Shown here piece after piece: positions 1 to 15,000 of a DNA stretch of 64,000 bases. The position numbers and the translations under genes were made by a program. Origin of the DNA: Lottia gigantea (Eukaryota; Mollusca; Gastropoda; Lottiidae); NCBI RefSeq assembly GCF_000327385.1, contig NW_008709333.1:463247-527246 (forward strand), written 5' to 3'. The first letter of the stretch is position 1. Each line of letters begins with the position of its first letter. The notes under the pieces are model-generated. The model made no database searches, was not told where the DNA came from, and saw only the letters and a list, made by a program, of their open reading frames with translations.

Positions 1-9
1 TATTTTCAG

Positions 10-3000
10 AAGCGAACTCATGGCAGGAGTTATTAGATGGACAACCAACATTATTAAAACTGACACCAAAACTAGGATTAGACGTACAGACTGGGATGGA
101 TTTACTATGTCTGGGTGGAATCGTCATCTCGTTGTTCTGTATGATATCTAAAGGTGGTCGAGACATCGTGTCCTTTACTTTATTATGGATGCTTTATCTT
201 TCTCTATACCAGGTTAGTAGCCTTGTTATTTTAACATGTTCCTCTGCGATTGCATGTGATTGTGAACTCTCTGAAAGGGATATAGGGTTGTAGAATAGAA
301 ATAGTGGTACCAAAGAATAATACCATGTGAACTCTCTGAAAGGGATATAGAGTTGTAGAATAGAAATATAAAGGAATGATGCTATGTGAACTCTCTGAAA
401 GTTGACAAACCTGAATCTAAATTTGATCCCTGACTTTTTTTTTCGAAAATATTTAGCACACTATATCTAAGTTAGATGATCCTGATCTCCCATCCCCTCT
501 CTGAATATATAATCCAGCCAGCCTATACCTTATCTTTGAAAAAAAAACACACCTTCCCCTCTTTCTTGATATATACCAGTCTATACCTGAACAAACTGAA
601 GCCAGAAGTATTGATCTAGTTGTATAGTTAATTAGATAGATAGATCTATGTACTATAACATCTGTCTTCTGGAAGTTTACGTATCTGGTATTTTTATTGT
701 AAAATATCTCTTTTCTTTATTAATATTGATTATTGTATACCTTACTTTGTTTCGTCTGATAGCCTTTGTCTCGTTAACACATCTGTAACTATAAAATATT
801 TCTGCTGTGTATCACTTTAGTAGCAGAAATCCTAGACTTTCTATTGCCAGTGGCTTTTTTTTTTTTTTTTTCGAATAAAACAAGTAAAATTTTGGGTTAA
901 GGGATGAAAAGATTTCTATGTAGGAGACAACTTCCATGAAAGTCTCATGAAATAGTAAAATCTCCCCTGTACCTCCAACTTGGGAGCATGTGCCCCGTTA
1001 ACCTTCATCTGATATTTTCCATTTCCTTACTTGTATCCCTCTAGTAGAATTGATGAACCCTTATACCTTCTTTCCATATTTGTACTTTTCTACTAGCTAA
1101 CATGAAAGTAAGGGGCTCTATATTGGCCTGTGTCTAGATAGTATCTTTGGTACTTGGTTGCTTTCCATAATTAGGTTCTTTGTATTAGTAATGCAATGCA
1201 CATTAACAGGACTGGCATGCAGAAAGAATCAACGACAATAAACAAAAGCTATGAGTTTTTTTGGGACTTGAACTTCAAAGTCCAAAACAGTTTCTTTCAT
1301 TGAGACTTGTCCCAATATACCCCAATACGAATAAACTTTCTAGCATTGTTTTGTATTCATAAAGTATCTGTATATTTCAGGTTGGTCAATCTTTCATGTG
1401 GTTTCAATGGTGAGTATTTTTCTTCTGTTGCAATTTATTGTGAAAAACTTGAATGCATGGTGGTGACTTAGATAGTTAGATGCTTGCCTTCCGAATTCAC
1501 TATCAATCAACAAGATTGCATGTAGCCAATTTAACGTTTTGTTTTGTAAATTTGACACAAGCATGCAACCTTTGAATGTCTCAAGTACTGGCCATGAAAA
1601 AGGTCATTTTGTTTGGTTAAATTCACAGCTTTATGTGAAGTTAGTTGAATACAGTGAACCACTGTCTTGTCTACATATTGAAACCTCCTTTCCAAATTGT
1701 CAAACCTGTTCTCATTAACCTGTATTTCATTTTATCTTGAAAAAAACCTGAATATGTTACTGCAGTAGTGTGATACATAATCTTAGATTAAAAATTTCAT
1801 AAAAAAAAAGTCTTAATTCAAGAATATTTGCAGATCATTTGATTTGTAAAAATCTATTTTAGAACTTGAATTATACTCTACAGTATCCAACTGTGTAGAA
1901 TAATAATGATATCTCATTCAGCTAACAGTTGATTATCTCTGACTACAAATAGCTTTTATCATTTCTATTCATTTCTTTATCCAGTATTGATTTTCTTGTT
2001 GATCTAGTTGTTATATAACAGTGGGATATTGAGAGGCAATATCTGAATGATTCTCAAAAGAACAGGCAGTGGCATCCAAACAAAATATTTTATGGGAGGT
2101 GCTAGAATATTGAGGGCTTATTCACAAATTTTAGCTTAAACTGAGATCAAATTTTTGGTAAATGAAATTATCAGTTGATAAAACTAACTTTATAATGTTG
2201 AAATGTTATGTTCTTAATATTGTAGTAAAGAAGAGTGCTTATTCCATAATATTGTTTTGAGTTTGTAACTTAATAATGGATTCTAAAGCATTAGCCATGA
2301 TGGTCATGTTCAAATCATCTTTTATGTCATTGTTTTGCAGGAAATTCTCCTTCCACATCAACTCCAGTCATTATACAAAATGTTTATCAAAATTAAAACA
2401 TTATTTTTCAGGGATATATTATTGTTAGAGGCAGGGTTTCTAACGATTCTGATAGCACCATTTAAACTGAACATCCCTGGGTTACGTCTGTCTTCCTATC
2501 ATCGTCATGATAAGATAACAATGTGGCTGGTGAAATGGTTATTGTTCCGTCTGATGTTCGCGTCTGGTGTGGTGAAACTGACTAGTAAATGTCCAACATG
2601 GTGGAAACTGACTGCACTTACTCATCATTTTGAAACTCAGGTTTGTGTGACTTTAATCTTAAAACTTTTTGGGGCGCTTTCAGGGGAAACAGAGGTTGAC
2701 TTAGGGTGTGATTGTATATGGGTGGATTTAGGTTTAACCAATGGTGGGTCTAGATTAAGGGGCATGCTCCAGACTTTGATCTGCATATCATAGATCTTTC
2801 CTAGATTATCCAGGTCTAATTTACAACTGACTGGAAAACAGACTCTTATCCATTAGATGGAAATTTCTAATTCTAAACCTTAGATCTTTTTATACAACAG
2901 TGTATAGTGTATATAGGACTATTTTGTTTGCTATTTTTCAGTGTTATAGTGTATATAGGACTATTTTGTTTGCTATTTTTCAGTGTATTCCTACTCCATT

Positions 3001-6000
3001 AGCCTGGTTCTGTCATTCGTTTCCTGATTGGTTTTTAAAACTGTCAGTTGTGGTCACGTACGTTATCGAGATACCCATACCCTTTCTTTTCTTCGCCCCA
3101 GCCAGGGGGTTGAGACTGTTTGCCTTCTGGGCACAGGTCAGTATTATTTTTCAATTCTGAGCTCCAGGAATATCTTATGGTGAAGGCACATGAATAGTGA
3201 TTGTCTTGTCAAGAGTTTTACTAGGAGACAAAAAAATCTCCAGTTGGTCATTTTCACTTTGTCGATAATCAAGTCATAATCAATCAAACTGAAGTGTAAA
3301 TAAAGATGAAGAAAACCATCTTGTCTTAGATTTTACTCAGAATTTGCGTCTGGTACAAAAACTGTTCGTGTAGCCCCACCATTAAATATTCAAGAGAAGC
3401 AAAAGGATACTACATTTTATTTTCTAGTTTTATTTTCAAATCATACAATTAGCACTGTATCACAGCACATGACAAGTCAGTACCACCAAAAAAAGTTGTC
3501 CATCATTGTTAAAACTAACTAAACATTACTAAGCTTACCAGCACTTGTAAATGAATAGTCCTTGGTTCGGACCTAGGCCTGTGCTTTCTATGAGTCAAAT
3601 TCTCTTTTCACCTTAACACAGACCCTCAGACATATTACTAACATAAACTAATAGATCATAAATATTGATATAAAATCATAGTAATACACTTAAAAATATG
3701 GCATACAAATACACCACTTATATCACAGTTAGATATTTTAATTCTCCACCCAGATTTGACTGGTGAAAACAACTTAATCAACACTCCTGGCACTTATCTT
3801 TTTTTTAATTTTATGCCCGTATAAAAAATTACAGGAGAAGAATCAACTATGGACTTGAAATAACAAGACATATTTTTGCTCCAGTCGGCTAAATAATATT
3901 CCTTTAATATCACAGTTAGAGATTTTAATTCTCCAGCCAGACTTGATTGGCAAAATCAAATAAATCAACACTCTTTGGTCCTTGTTTCTCATAAAATCCT
4001 ATAACTATGAATATAAATCAAATTTAAAAATCAAACTTCCACAAAATTTGATCGTAATATTTGTATATGGATACAGATACAAAGCTGTAGTTTGATACAT
4101 CTGAAGTTAAACTTAAGTTAAAGGTAAATAAAACAGGATTTGAGTTATGCTATTTCTGAGCTAGAAAAATAGCTCAAAACATTGTCAGTGTTCTCAAACT
4201 TGATATCAGGAGTGGTAGCTATCTTAGATAAAAATTCATTATTTTTCATGGGAAAGTCAATTTTCCAGTAGATACCTGGATGGCGTATCAACAACGCATT
4301 TATCACTTGTACTAAATCCGTCAGGAGCTCCAAGATCGAACCGAAATTCTCTCCACGTACGGATAGTTTAATAACCATAGAGCCTTGATTATCAAGTCCT
4401 TCACGAATCAACAATGATTCGTCGTCCGTCGTAGCGAACACTGCTGATTTCCAGTCCATTCGTGTTAAAACAATGTCCTGAATTGTCGCCGCACATTTTG
4501 CAAAAATTCCATGTGTATTATGAAAGGGAAAGGTGTACATAACTGAAGCCTCCTTTTCGTCATTTTCTGGTTTATCAGGCCAGACATCTTCAATCTCGTC
4601 CGTCTGGATATCAGTGCTGTATGATGGGATCACCATTATCGGCCAGCAGTAGAGTTGTCCCTTGGGAACGTCAGGCTCTGGTATTGTGTAACATAGATCC
4701 AACAAGGGCAATAACTCTAAGATGTCCGTCAGACCATCTTGATCTAGTTTATGATAAAAAAGGAGACAGTTTAGTAATGGACGAGAAACTTGACCACATA
4801 ATAAAAATCGTTCACGAACTTCTGTAAACTCTTCTTCTGTGAGGTTACCTTTGTTGGAAAACAGTCTTTCAGTCTTGTAGTCAAGATACTCGTACATGTC
4901 ATGGCGGAACAATGAGGATAACAAATTGATCAGCTCCCGTGGACGTTGAAACAGAATTTCCGAGATTCCAGGAATTTCAGAATACCATAAGAAGTCTCCA
5001 GTGTTGTGGAAATTTTGAATACAATCTTCAAGCTGATCTTCCTTGACTCCATGTTTCTTAGCAATGTCTTCCACTTTATCCCACAGCAAGTAAACTGCTT
5101 TGTGGCGCTTCAGTTCTGCACGGAATTTGAGCCAGTTGTCAGGGATAGCACGTTGAGCGTAGGGGAACAATGATTGGTCAATGGCAAGAAGTTCAAGGTC
5201 ACTAATAAGTTCAGAAATTCCATCAATTCCTTTAGCAGAAGTAACTATGCTAATGTTTGGCATGACTCTTAGCTGGCACGATTTGAGTTCAATGAGTTTT
5301 CGTTGGCGCACTTGTAATAATTTCAAAATGGCATCTTCTGCTTCTGTACGTAAATTGTTGACAGAAGATTGTGAGGCCTGGATAATTTCAACCTCTCTTT
5401 CAACATTGGTCAGCTCGTCTGCAAGATTTTTGTAGTAATTTTTTAGCTGAGTGTGAATCAAGCGAATAATCGTTTCTTTTTGAGCATCATAGTTGATATG
5501 CCCTGAATTCAAGTCAGATTTCGTGCCGATTATTTTGATCACAGTGCCTGGAGCGTTAGCAACCAGCATATCTACCCATCGTCCAATCATTGTAGCATAG
5601 GAATTTTCCGTGAATGTTGAACTGTCGTACACGAGAAAGACCAAGGCCTTCAGATCTAGAAATAAGGGGTATGTGATCCAATAGGTTCGATCACCTCCGA
5701 AATCATTCATCAAAAATTGGACCTTGTTTTCAGTTCTCCAGAGGACCTGCCCCACGATTTTTGTTTGATCTTTGAATGGTTTCGTCAGAAATGATTTATT
5801 CTGCATCAGTGAATAAACCAAACTTGTTTTTCCGCATTGAGAGTCCCCAAATACTAGAATCTTTTGACGATTTAAATTCTCAGTGCGTACGATATGTTGA
5901 GTTTTGAGATATTCAAAGATAAGCTCTGGTTTGTCGGATCGCCAAACCTCTGGGGGTGGAACTTCTAACGGATTCTGATATAACCACAAACCATATTTAT

Positions 6001-9000
6001 GTAGTTTATGGTACGTGTGGCATTCTGTCAAATTTGTCAGCTTGTACATTTTCATGGGAAGAGCTTTCAGAGAATTTTTGGTCAGATCTAGAGTTGTGAG
6101 TCCTTTAAGTTCACAGATACTGTCTGGCAAGGATTGGAGTTTATTGTTAGCTATTAATAACGATTTTAGATTCACCAGTTCACGAATTTCAGAGGGTATA
6201 CGACGCACTCTGTTGTTACAAACATTCACCTCTATTAGTTTGGTAAGCATTCCAATTGACGAAGGGATTCTTTCAAATTGATTGTTGTTCAACTTGAGAT
6301 AATTTAAACCAATCAAATAGCCAATCTCATCAGGAAGTTGGTACAGATTATTATGGGATAGATCCAGAGTATGAAGTGACGTTAGTTGATAAATACTCTC
6401 TGGCACATTTTGTAGATAATTCTTCGCTAGGTATAATTCTTGTAGATTTTCATTGTAAATGTCTGGTAAGTTGTTAATTTTTGTGCTTTCTAAATCTAGG
6501 ACATCCAGTCTTGGCAATTCAAACACGACTGGTGGAATATGTTCCGAACGGATCTGTCCCTTTTTATAAAGAGTCTCCATGTATTGGTCGACGCCCACAC
6601 AAAAACTACGATAGTTGATAGCTAATCTTTTTAATTTTGGCATCTCTGGCAGGGTGTCGGGCAAAGATTCGATTGTGTTACCCCAGAGCAGAATTTCTTC
6701 CAGATCTTGGCAGCAGGCAATTTCAGGCGGTAATGATGTAATGTTAGTTTGCTGCAGATTCAACTTCTGAAGCGCGATTAAATTGCCAACGTCTGGCAAT
6801 AGAAGGTTGATTTTATTTCGACTGACGTCTAAAATTTTAAGGTTGCATAATTTCCAAATTGCTGGTGGAATAAACGGCAGATTACATTCCGAGATTCGTA
6901 ACTCCTGAAGGTAAACTAGGTTTGCGAATTCGACTGGAAGGCCAGAATAGTCCTCAGGTCCGACACAGCGTAGTCCGTTTTTACTGATGTCTAGTTTCTC
7001 CAGGTTAACCAGTCTCTGAATCTCAGCTGGTAAAATTCGAAGGTTGTTTGAGGATAGATTTAGCTCTCCGGTATCTTTTTCTGAAAAATATTAAAATATT
7101 CTTTAGTTTTGATAGAAAATGCATGAGGAAAGACAAATTATTTAAGGTCACTAGACTTGCATGTCAAATTCTTACACTCAAACCAGCTGCGTTATAAGAA
7201 AACTCTTTTAATTGGTTGTTGTACCGATATAGTCTGATTAAAACCAGCTATCTTAGAATACGAAAATTGATAACGGCAGACAACTTTAGGTAAGGAAAAA
7301 AACAAGGTTGAAATGAATATAATGAAACTTACTAGAAGTGACGTGAAGAGGAACAGAAGTCATTCCTTGACCAGACATGTCCACAATTCTTAATCCTTTA
7401 TTGTTCATCTCTCCAGAAGAATGGCGGCCACTTTTAATTTGAGATCTGTCCATTTTTGATGACAGACTGGACAAACTTCGGTTAGCAGACGTCAATTTTT
7501 TTGAAGAATTTGTTCTCTTGACACCAGGTTTTGGAGAGGCATTTTTAGATTTCTGAGATCTCGTTGGGGACACACTTTTATGACTCGCGTTCGACATCGA
7601 AGGTGAGGTTGTTTCTCGACTTTTTGCCGAAGAATTTCGGGAGATGGGTGGTAGAGGAGTCGACATTATTATTTAGTAGACGATCTAAAAATAGAAAATA
7701 TTACTTTCATAAATATTTGGCATAATTTGAAAAGACTTCAAAGGATAAGTATTGACTTTACCAGCTGAAAGAGTTCAATTTTAGCTATCTGTAGATAGAA
7801 TTGAAATGTGGCACAAGGTTCGGTTGGTTGGTAGATGACCAGTTAACTTTTGCTTCCAGCGGATGCTGATATCGCAAACTAGATAGTTGTTGGTAGATAA
7901 GTTTAACTAAGCTTAAATGCTCATGAATAAAGATATCGAGCTTTCTGATCTAGATTCAGGCCAATTTGTCCTGCGTGAAATTTATTTTTAAATCAAACTC
8001 CTCAAAATATTAACAATAGTATGTCTAAAACTGAAAAATCTAGGCCCAGGCAATTCAACTTTTGTGGAAATTACTTTTATATAAATCGCACCAAAATATT
8101 AACAAATTTGCCTACCTACAAATAGACTATCTTTATGATCTAGGTCCAGACTTATTTTCAATATTTTTAAATCAATTTCACTAAAATAATAACAGTATAC
8201 CTACCTACAAATAGTCTAGCTATAGTCCTTTCATATCATATTAGTTATAGAAACAATCACAGTCTTGTGTGAAAATATTATTAAGGTTTATCAGGTGAGA
8301 ATTATGATTACTACAAGTTATTACAAGTTTAGTATTAGACTAGTATATAGGTTTCAGATTATCTACTTACATTAATTATCTATAATAGTTACAAAATAGT
8401 ATTAAACTCTGATAGCATTATAGGGATTAAAACTAAAAGGGATTTTATAGGCTCAATGTATTAACCAAATCAATTTCCTCTCAGAGGTCTGTGGTGCCTC
8501 GGGGTTCCTATTATCTACATACCTATATTACTAATAACTATAACAGTTACAAAATAGTATTAAAATCTTATAGCATTATAGGGATTAAGAGATGTTTAAC
8601 TTCATGTATTAACCAAATCAATTTCCTCTCAGATGTCTGTGGTTCCTCAAGGTTCCTGCAATTCTTGAACAACTTGACTAGATAATGATTACAAACACAA
8701 GACAATAATGTGGAATGAGCACACCTCCTAGATAAAAATTAAGCACATAAGTTTCAACATAGTTTACATGTATTGTCATCAGATGAAATAATGAGGGAAA
8801 AGACAATGGAGCCTTTATCACAAGCACCATTTATTTTAAGGTGATAATTTTCTTAGTCGTTAATTTGTGAAATTTTAAGTATTTGCAGTCTCACAACTTT
8901 ATTTAAGAATTTGAGGCTGACAAAATCTATGCTAATGAACTGGAAATTCTTGTTTTTAAAAAATGTCTTTGATTTTGAAAAATAACTCAAAATTTGAAAT

Positions 9001-12000
9001 CGGCACAAAACTAAGATATATACAAACACATCCTTTTGATGTGGTTATATTTCTGTCAAAATCATAAAACATACAATTTAAAAACCTTATACATGTAGGC
9101 CTATAGAGAAAGCTGCAAATAGACAGATACAGTGAGTGGTGCAGTGCACTGTACAGTATTATCAATATAGTAGAGAATAATAAAACCAGTTGGTATACAC
9201 CCAGTATATTTGTATGTTTAAATAAAGTGATATATTTAATCTAAGTAAAAAAATTAATAATAGACATGAAAATCTTATTTAGTTTATTTACCTTGTACTT
9301 CACTCTTAATCTTCAGTTTACAAGAGGTCAAGTTTTTTTTATTCATTTGATACTGACCCTAGATAAGGCACATATAGTTTTATTTACTTTTCTCATCTGA
9401 ATAGAAAATGCTGTTTTGTAACTTAAGTTACTGTTTCCCCTGTTTTGCGAGTTAGAGGGATGAAAAATCATTTTGTGTGTGTTTCAGGCAGTGCACATTG
9501 AAGATCCTTGTTAATCCTCTTTTTCTGATAAAATTTGTCTCCATAGCATGATTTTCCTTATATTTAGAAGGCTGTAACCCTTAAAAGAGTAATGAGTAAA
9601 TAAAGGGGCACCTGTTTGTTGATGTTGATATAGTAACAAATAGTCATACATTGTTATACTAACTAATCTATATACTGATATTAGTAGTATTGTTAGCCAG
9701 ATTGGGACTATTGTTAAGGCCCTGTTTACATATATAGCATACATTTGTCCATGGACATATAGTATGATGTTTTGACCAAATGTATGATAGTGCATGTGGG
9801 ACTTTTATCAAAATGATATAGTTATAGATTAAGTTTGAAGGGAAAGCAGTAAAAACCTAATGTTATATAGACATATCTAATAAATATTATTCAAATATCA
9901 CATAATCCCTTGGCATATTTTAAATTTTATTGAGTCTATTGACTTAAAACAGCTTGTTATTCCAATAGTTATTTACAAATCTAATAATAGAAATGTTCCT
10001 GATATGCAAGCAAAGGCTATAACACCTATTTCTAAACCCTTACAGACAGTTGTAAATTTTTTAACATAGAAAGATGAATTTTTACTGACCTTTCGAAAAT
10101 GAAGAAAGATTTATATCATTATCTACTGATTGAAAAACCAGTAGAACATCTTCTTCATTTCTTGATAGACCAGTCTTAACCACAACCAAAACTTGATACA
10201 CATTTAGATAGGCCTAAAATAATATATAAATTGATAATCCAACTACAGACAAATAATATCCAACCCAAACTTGTTACACATTTATTTGATAATCCAAACA
10301 CATGCAAATTCTATCAGCCTCAGATTTCAGAAAACTTAAGATATAAAATCCAGAAAATTAAAGTATAGATACTTGACAACAATAATATATTAAACTATAT
10401 AGTAGATCAATCAGTTTTGATATTCAATAGTTTTATATTGGATTAGGCCAAGTTTAAAATATCTTTAGTTTCTAGTCAGAGGTATAGTGAATCGTAGAGT
10501 TGTCAATACTTCAGTACATGATGAGTTTACAAACTTTGGATACAAAGCTGATATGATTTGATTGGCAAAAAACCCCCCGAATTTACCATATGAGCTCTTC
10601 CAATCATACCTATACAGTTTAATATTGATAGAAAGTATGTATGTGTGGAAGAATTTAAAGGATTCTTGCATAGGTATAGGCAGTTTCAAAATCAAAAATC
10701 CTGTGGAAAAATAAACAGAGTAAAATTGTTTTGGACTGACATAGAACTGAAAACTGAGATTTATTAGAGTTGTCCTAATATAATAGAGGTATTGAACATT
10801 ATAAAGAGTATAATAGAAGTCATTGATTTCCCTAACAACTATTATACATATATTGTATTATATTGTATGGGTGGGAATTAAGGTTTACAATACACACATA
10901 TCTTATCTAAAGTCAGGGGTGTGATCTGGGGGGAGGGACATGAGGAGAGGGGAGGGAGACATAGTCTGGGGGTGGGGTGTTATTGAATTACCTAACTAAT
11001 ATATTGTAATGTATGGGTGGTGGAGTTTTATTACAATATTTTATTGAATATTATGGATATTAAAAATCAATCATCAATTATCTTATTGATTATTGATCTG
11101 CAATCATTGTATCATTGCCTGTGTCCATAGCTATCACAATCAGTATTAAAATCATCTCCTTATATACTAGACTGATATCTAATCAGTCATCTAATACCTC
11201 ATAAATATAAGTTTATTTGACACCTTTAAAGGAGCACCTTCACTATCTGTTCGACCAATCAAACCTCGAAATGTGAGCCTTCAAATCCATGTGTATCCAT
11301 TATTATTATTTGAAAGTTAAGAATTTGACTCGAATTTTAGTGAGACTATGCCATATATAGAAAACACATATATAGAAATAGACAGTGAAATTTCTAGTTT
11401 GAGGTATATTTGAAGAGATTATACGATTTTTGTGTGTGTTAGTACTTCTTAAGACTATTAAACCACAATAAAGACCCAAATCAATCCCTGTAAATGCCAA
11501 CTGTTCCCCTTTAAGTCTTGAAAGGGCTTGAGGGAACGAGAGTAGAGGGGGTGGTTGGTTCAACTATTTTACTCGTAAGGTTTATCACTACATACCCCCA
11601 TTATCTACAGGCCTGGTTGTCAAGTTTGTTTGTTTGTTTTTTCATCCAAACAGTACAATTATTTTTAATATGATAGTTTGCTAATATAGTTTTTATTCTG
11701 TATATTTTCAGGTTTTGTTACAAGTAGCTATTATATTAACAGGGAACTATAATTTCTTTAATCTATTAACACTAACATTGTGTGTATCTTTACTTGATGA
11801 TAAATTCTTCGGCCAAGTCGGTAAGTTCTGTTATGTTTTTCGCATTAAAACGTCTCATAATGACATGAAGTAAAGCCAGGCCTTGTGGTAATAAGAGGTA
11901 TCGATACCGTACATTACCTTTCACGAGGATCAAAAAATAGAAATTTTTAAACTTGGTCAAAACTATATGACAGAATCCCTCTATAATCTAATAATCCATC

Positions 12001-15000
12001 AAACTGCAATTTTGAGAAGCTTTTTTCAATAGTAACTTGGTTTAATGGATGTTTACAAATATCTATGTTTGACTATAACTTGTATTTGTATTTCACTTTT
12101 GTTTCCCCCAGATAAAAAGAAGAAGAAATCATCATGGTCTATATTAAGTATTTTAGCTGGAGTTATTGCCCCTGTGGTTGTTATAGGTTACTTAGGGTTT
12201 ATGGTAGTTAAAATGTTTAAGATACAGCTAATGAAAGATAATACTATACATACTGAAATAGGTACGTATGAGCTTACTAACTCCCTGTACAATCAACGTT
12301 CAGTTTAAGCACTTGCGCATCGCAATTACCGACTCAAAATCTCATATGCAACTTGCTCTCTTTAAACACTAGAAAAAAAATATTATAAATCTTTACTTTA
12401 TGACCTTGGCCAGTGCTTTCATGAGATTGTGTTCTCATCACCATCTAACACCAAAAATTGAGTTTGTAAAATTTTAAAATATGAAATTTATGATTTAAGG
12501 GTTCAGTGAGAAACAGTTTTTCCAGTGGTTAGAATTGATCATGCCCTATACCATTATAATTGGAATTGTATCATTAGCTTACGAAGTTTTAATTACTATT
12601 ATAAGGTACGTACTAAAGTCAAATGTAGAATATAGTTCTCACAAAGTCGTGAACTCGATCAAGAAGCAAAAGCTATATTTTAAAGTTTAGTTTAGCTCGT
12701 TGGTTTTAAACTGGGTTATTTATGATTAATTTGAATTAATAGATTGTTGCATAGTGTGTTCTCATTTATTTGACTCTGTAAAATCGAGGCCAGGGCTCAT
12801 GAAATTAGGAACTTCCTTGTTCCCAAAAACTTCACTAAGATAAAATCCAGACTTACAGAAAGACCGCAATCTTATTGGATGGTGACACAAAATTTAGTCC
12901 GAAACATAGAAATCATCTGGAGTTAAGTTTTTGAGAAAAGGACCCCGGAATATTGTGTGGTATTATTTTATATTATCTTGTATTTAATATACAGATGTAT
13001 AGTAGAAGAAAAGAAATCCACCATGAAAATTTGGTCTGCTGTTCAATCTATAATATTTGCTGGTGTAGCAGTAGCCATGTTTGGTCTCAGTTTAGTAAGT
13101 TGATTATTATTTTAAACTTTCTTGCAAGAAATCTCTAGGGTTGTCTCTTTAAAAATAAATCCATGTAAACTGGAATAAATGTGATTCTGGCACTAAATAA
13201 AGGCCATAGTGACAAGTCAATAGAAGTTCTTTCATGCTTGATTTGAACATAGCGTCAAATTTGGTCATTTGTCTAACAGTTTTTCATTCATTCATTTATT
13301 TGTTATACACTGATTAATTATCTCTTTCTTTCATTCATTTATTAGATTAGTTATCAGTGGAATTACCAATCATTCATTCATTTATTTCTTTTTCAGTGGC
13401 ATTGCCAGTCATTCATTCATTCATTCATTAATGTGCTCATTATATCTTGCACTGTGTCAATTGAATGTTTATTTATAGTAGCATGTTGTCTCTAGTAATA
13501 CCTGACTAACAGTTATCTAGATGTCAACTCTAGTAATACTAGACTAACAGATATCTAGATGTCAACTCTAGTAATACTAGACTAACAGATATCTAGATGT
13601 CAACTCTAGTAATACTAGACTAACAGATATCTAGATGTCAACTCTAGTAATACTAGACTAACAGATATCTAGATGTCAATTCTAGTAATACTAGACTAAC
13701 AGATATCTAGATGTCAACTCTAGCAATACTAGACTAACAGATATCTAGATGCCAACTCTAGCAATACTAGACTAACAGATATCTAGATGTCAACTCTTGT
13801 ATACTAGACTAACAGTTATCTAGATGTCAACTCTAGTAATACTAGACTAACAGATATCTAGATGTCAACTCTAGTAATACTAGACTAACAGATATCTAGA
13901 TGTCAACTCTAGTAATACTAGACTAACAGATATCTAGATGTCAATTCTAGTAATACTAGACTAACAGTTATCTAGATGTCAATTCTAGTAATACTAGACT
14001 AACAGATATCTAGATGTCAATTCTAGTAATACTAGACTAACAGATATCTAGATGTCAACTCTAGTAATACCTGACTAACAGTTGTCTAGATGTCAACTCT
14101 AGTAATACCTGACTTACAGTTGTCTAGATGTCAACTCTAGTAATACTAGACTAACAGTTATCTAGATGTCAACTCTAGTAATACTAGACTAACAGATATC
14201 TAGATGTCAACTCTAGTAATACTAGACTAACAGATATCTAGATGTCAACTCTAGTAATACCAGACTAACAAATATCTTACTCATTCATGCATGCTCACTT
14301 AGTCTCAATCTCATATTAGAATTTATCATTCCAAATTTATATCTTAAATATTAGATTTAAAGACAAATATTTAGCATGATTTAGCACATTGCATGTCTTG
14401 AACTAAAGGAAGGGACACAACTCTCCCATTTCATATCATGTTTTCATCAGTACCATAGTTTATTACACAGTGTTATTAACCCTTTAAACACTGAGTGTAA
14501 ATGAAATAATACATCATATACCCTGAACCTCAAGTAATATAACTTACAGCGTATGATGTTAACATTATGTGATGTCACTTGGTAACGGTTGCTATACTGG
14601 CCGCTCCAGTATATATTGTGTAATTATGATGCTGGTAAACTGACCACTAGGGTATATATTGAGTAATTATGTGGCTGGTAAACTTGTTGAAAGGGTTAAC
14701 TCACGATATCGTTGTGAATTTGTATTTTATTTTGTATTTAGATGCCACATTCTGCCGTTCATCGCCCTACCCAGAAAACCTTGTGGCCATATTTAATGGA
14801 TTTCCACACCTTTTCTTATAAATATCACGTCACGTCTTCGTATGGCTTGTTTCGCAGGTATATTACCAGTTGGTTTGAGTTGTACGGAATTGAATGGAAA
14901 GTAAAATGTCCTCTGTCTAATTATTGAATATCTTGTTGAAATGAAACATGAATTAGATTTATTAAATGTCAGTAAGCTATTTGTGTTTTGGGATGAATTA

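Larger units (their letters stand above)
7667..11711 (+). other. LMF2 intron 4, 3' part and 5' flank of the ROCO gene
   Basis: Gene-free, AT-rich. Holds degenerate direct repeats around 7990-8220 (ACAAATAGTCTA-type), a tandem duplication at 8358-8660, part of a dispersed element at about 10560-10650 also found near 63229-63270, and a G-rich tract at 10914-10980. The first few hundred bases above 7667 should carry the ROCO gene 5' UTR and promoter. Confidence 0.5.

Noticed and set aside
4621-6281. Plus-strand frames opposite the ROCO gene
   Set aside because: Shadows of a long coding exon on the other strand.
13486-14277. CRISPR-like regular array
   Set aside because: Units are directly adjacent 38-bp repeats without unique spacers, in a eukaryotic intron.
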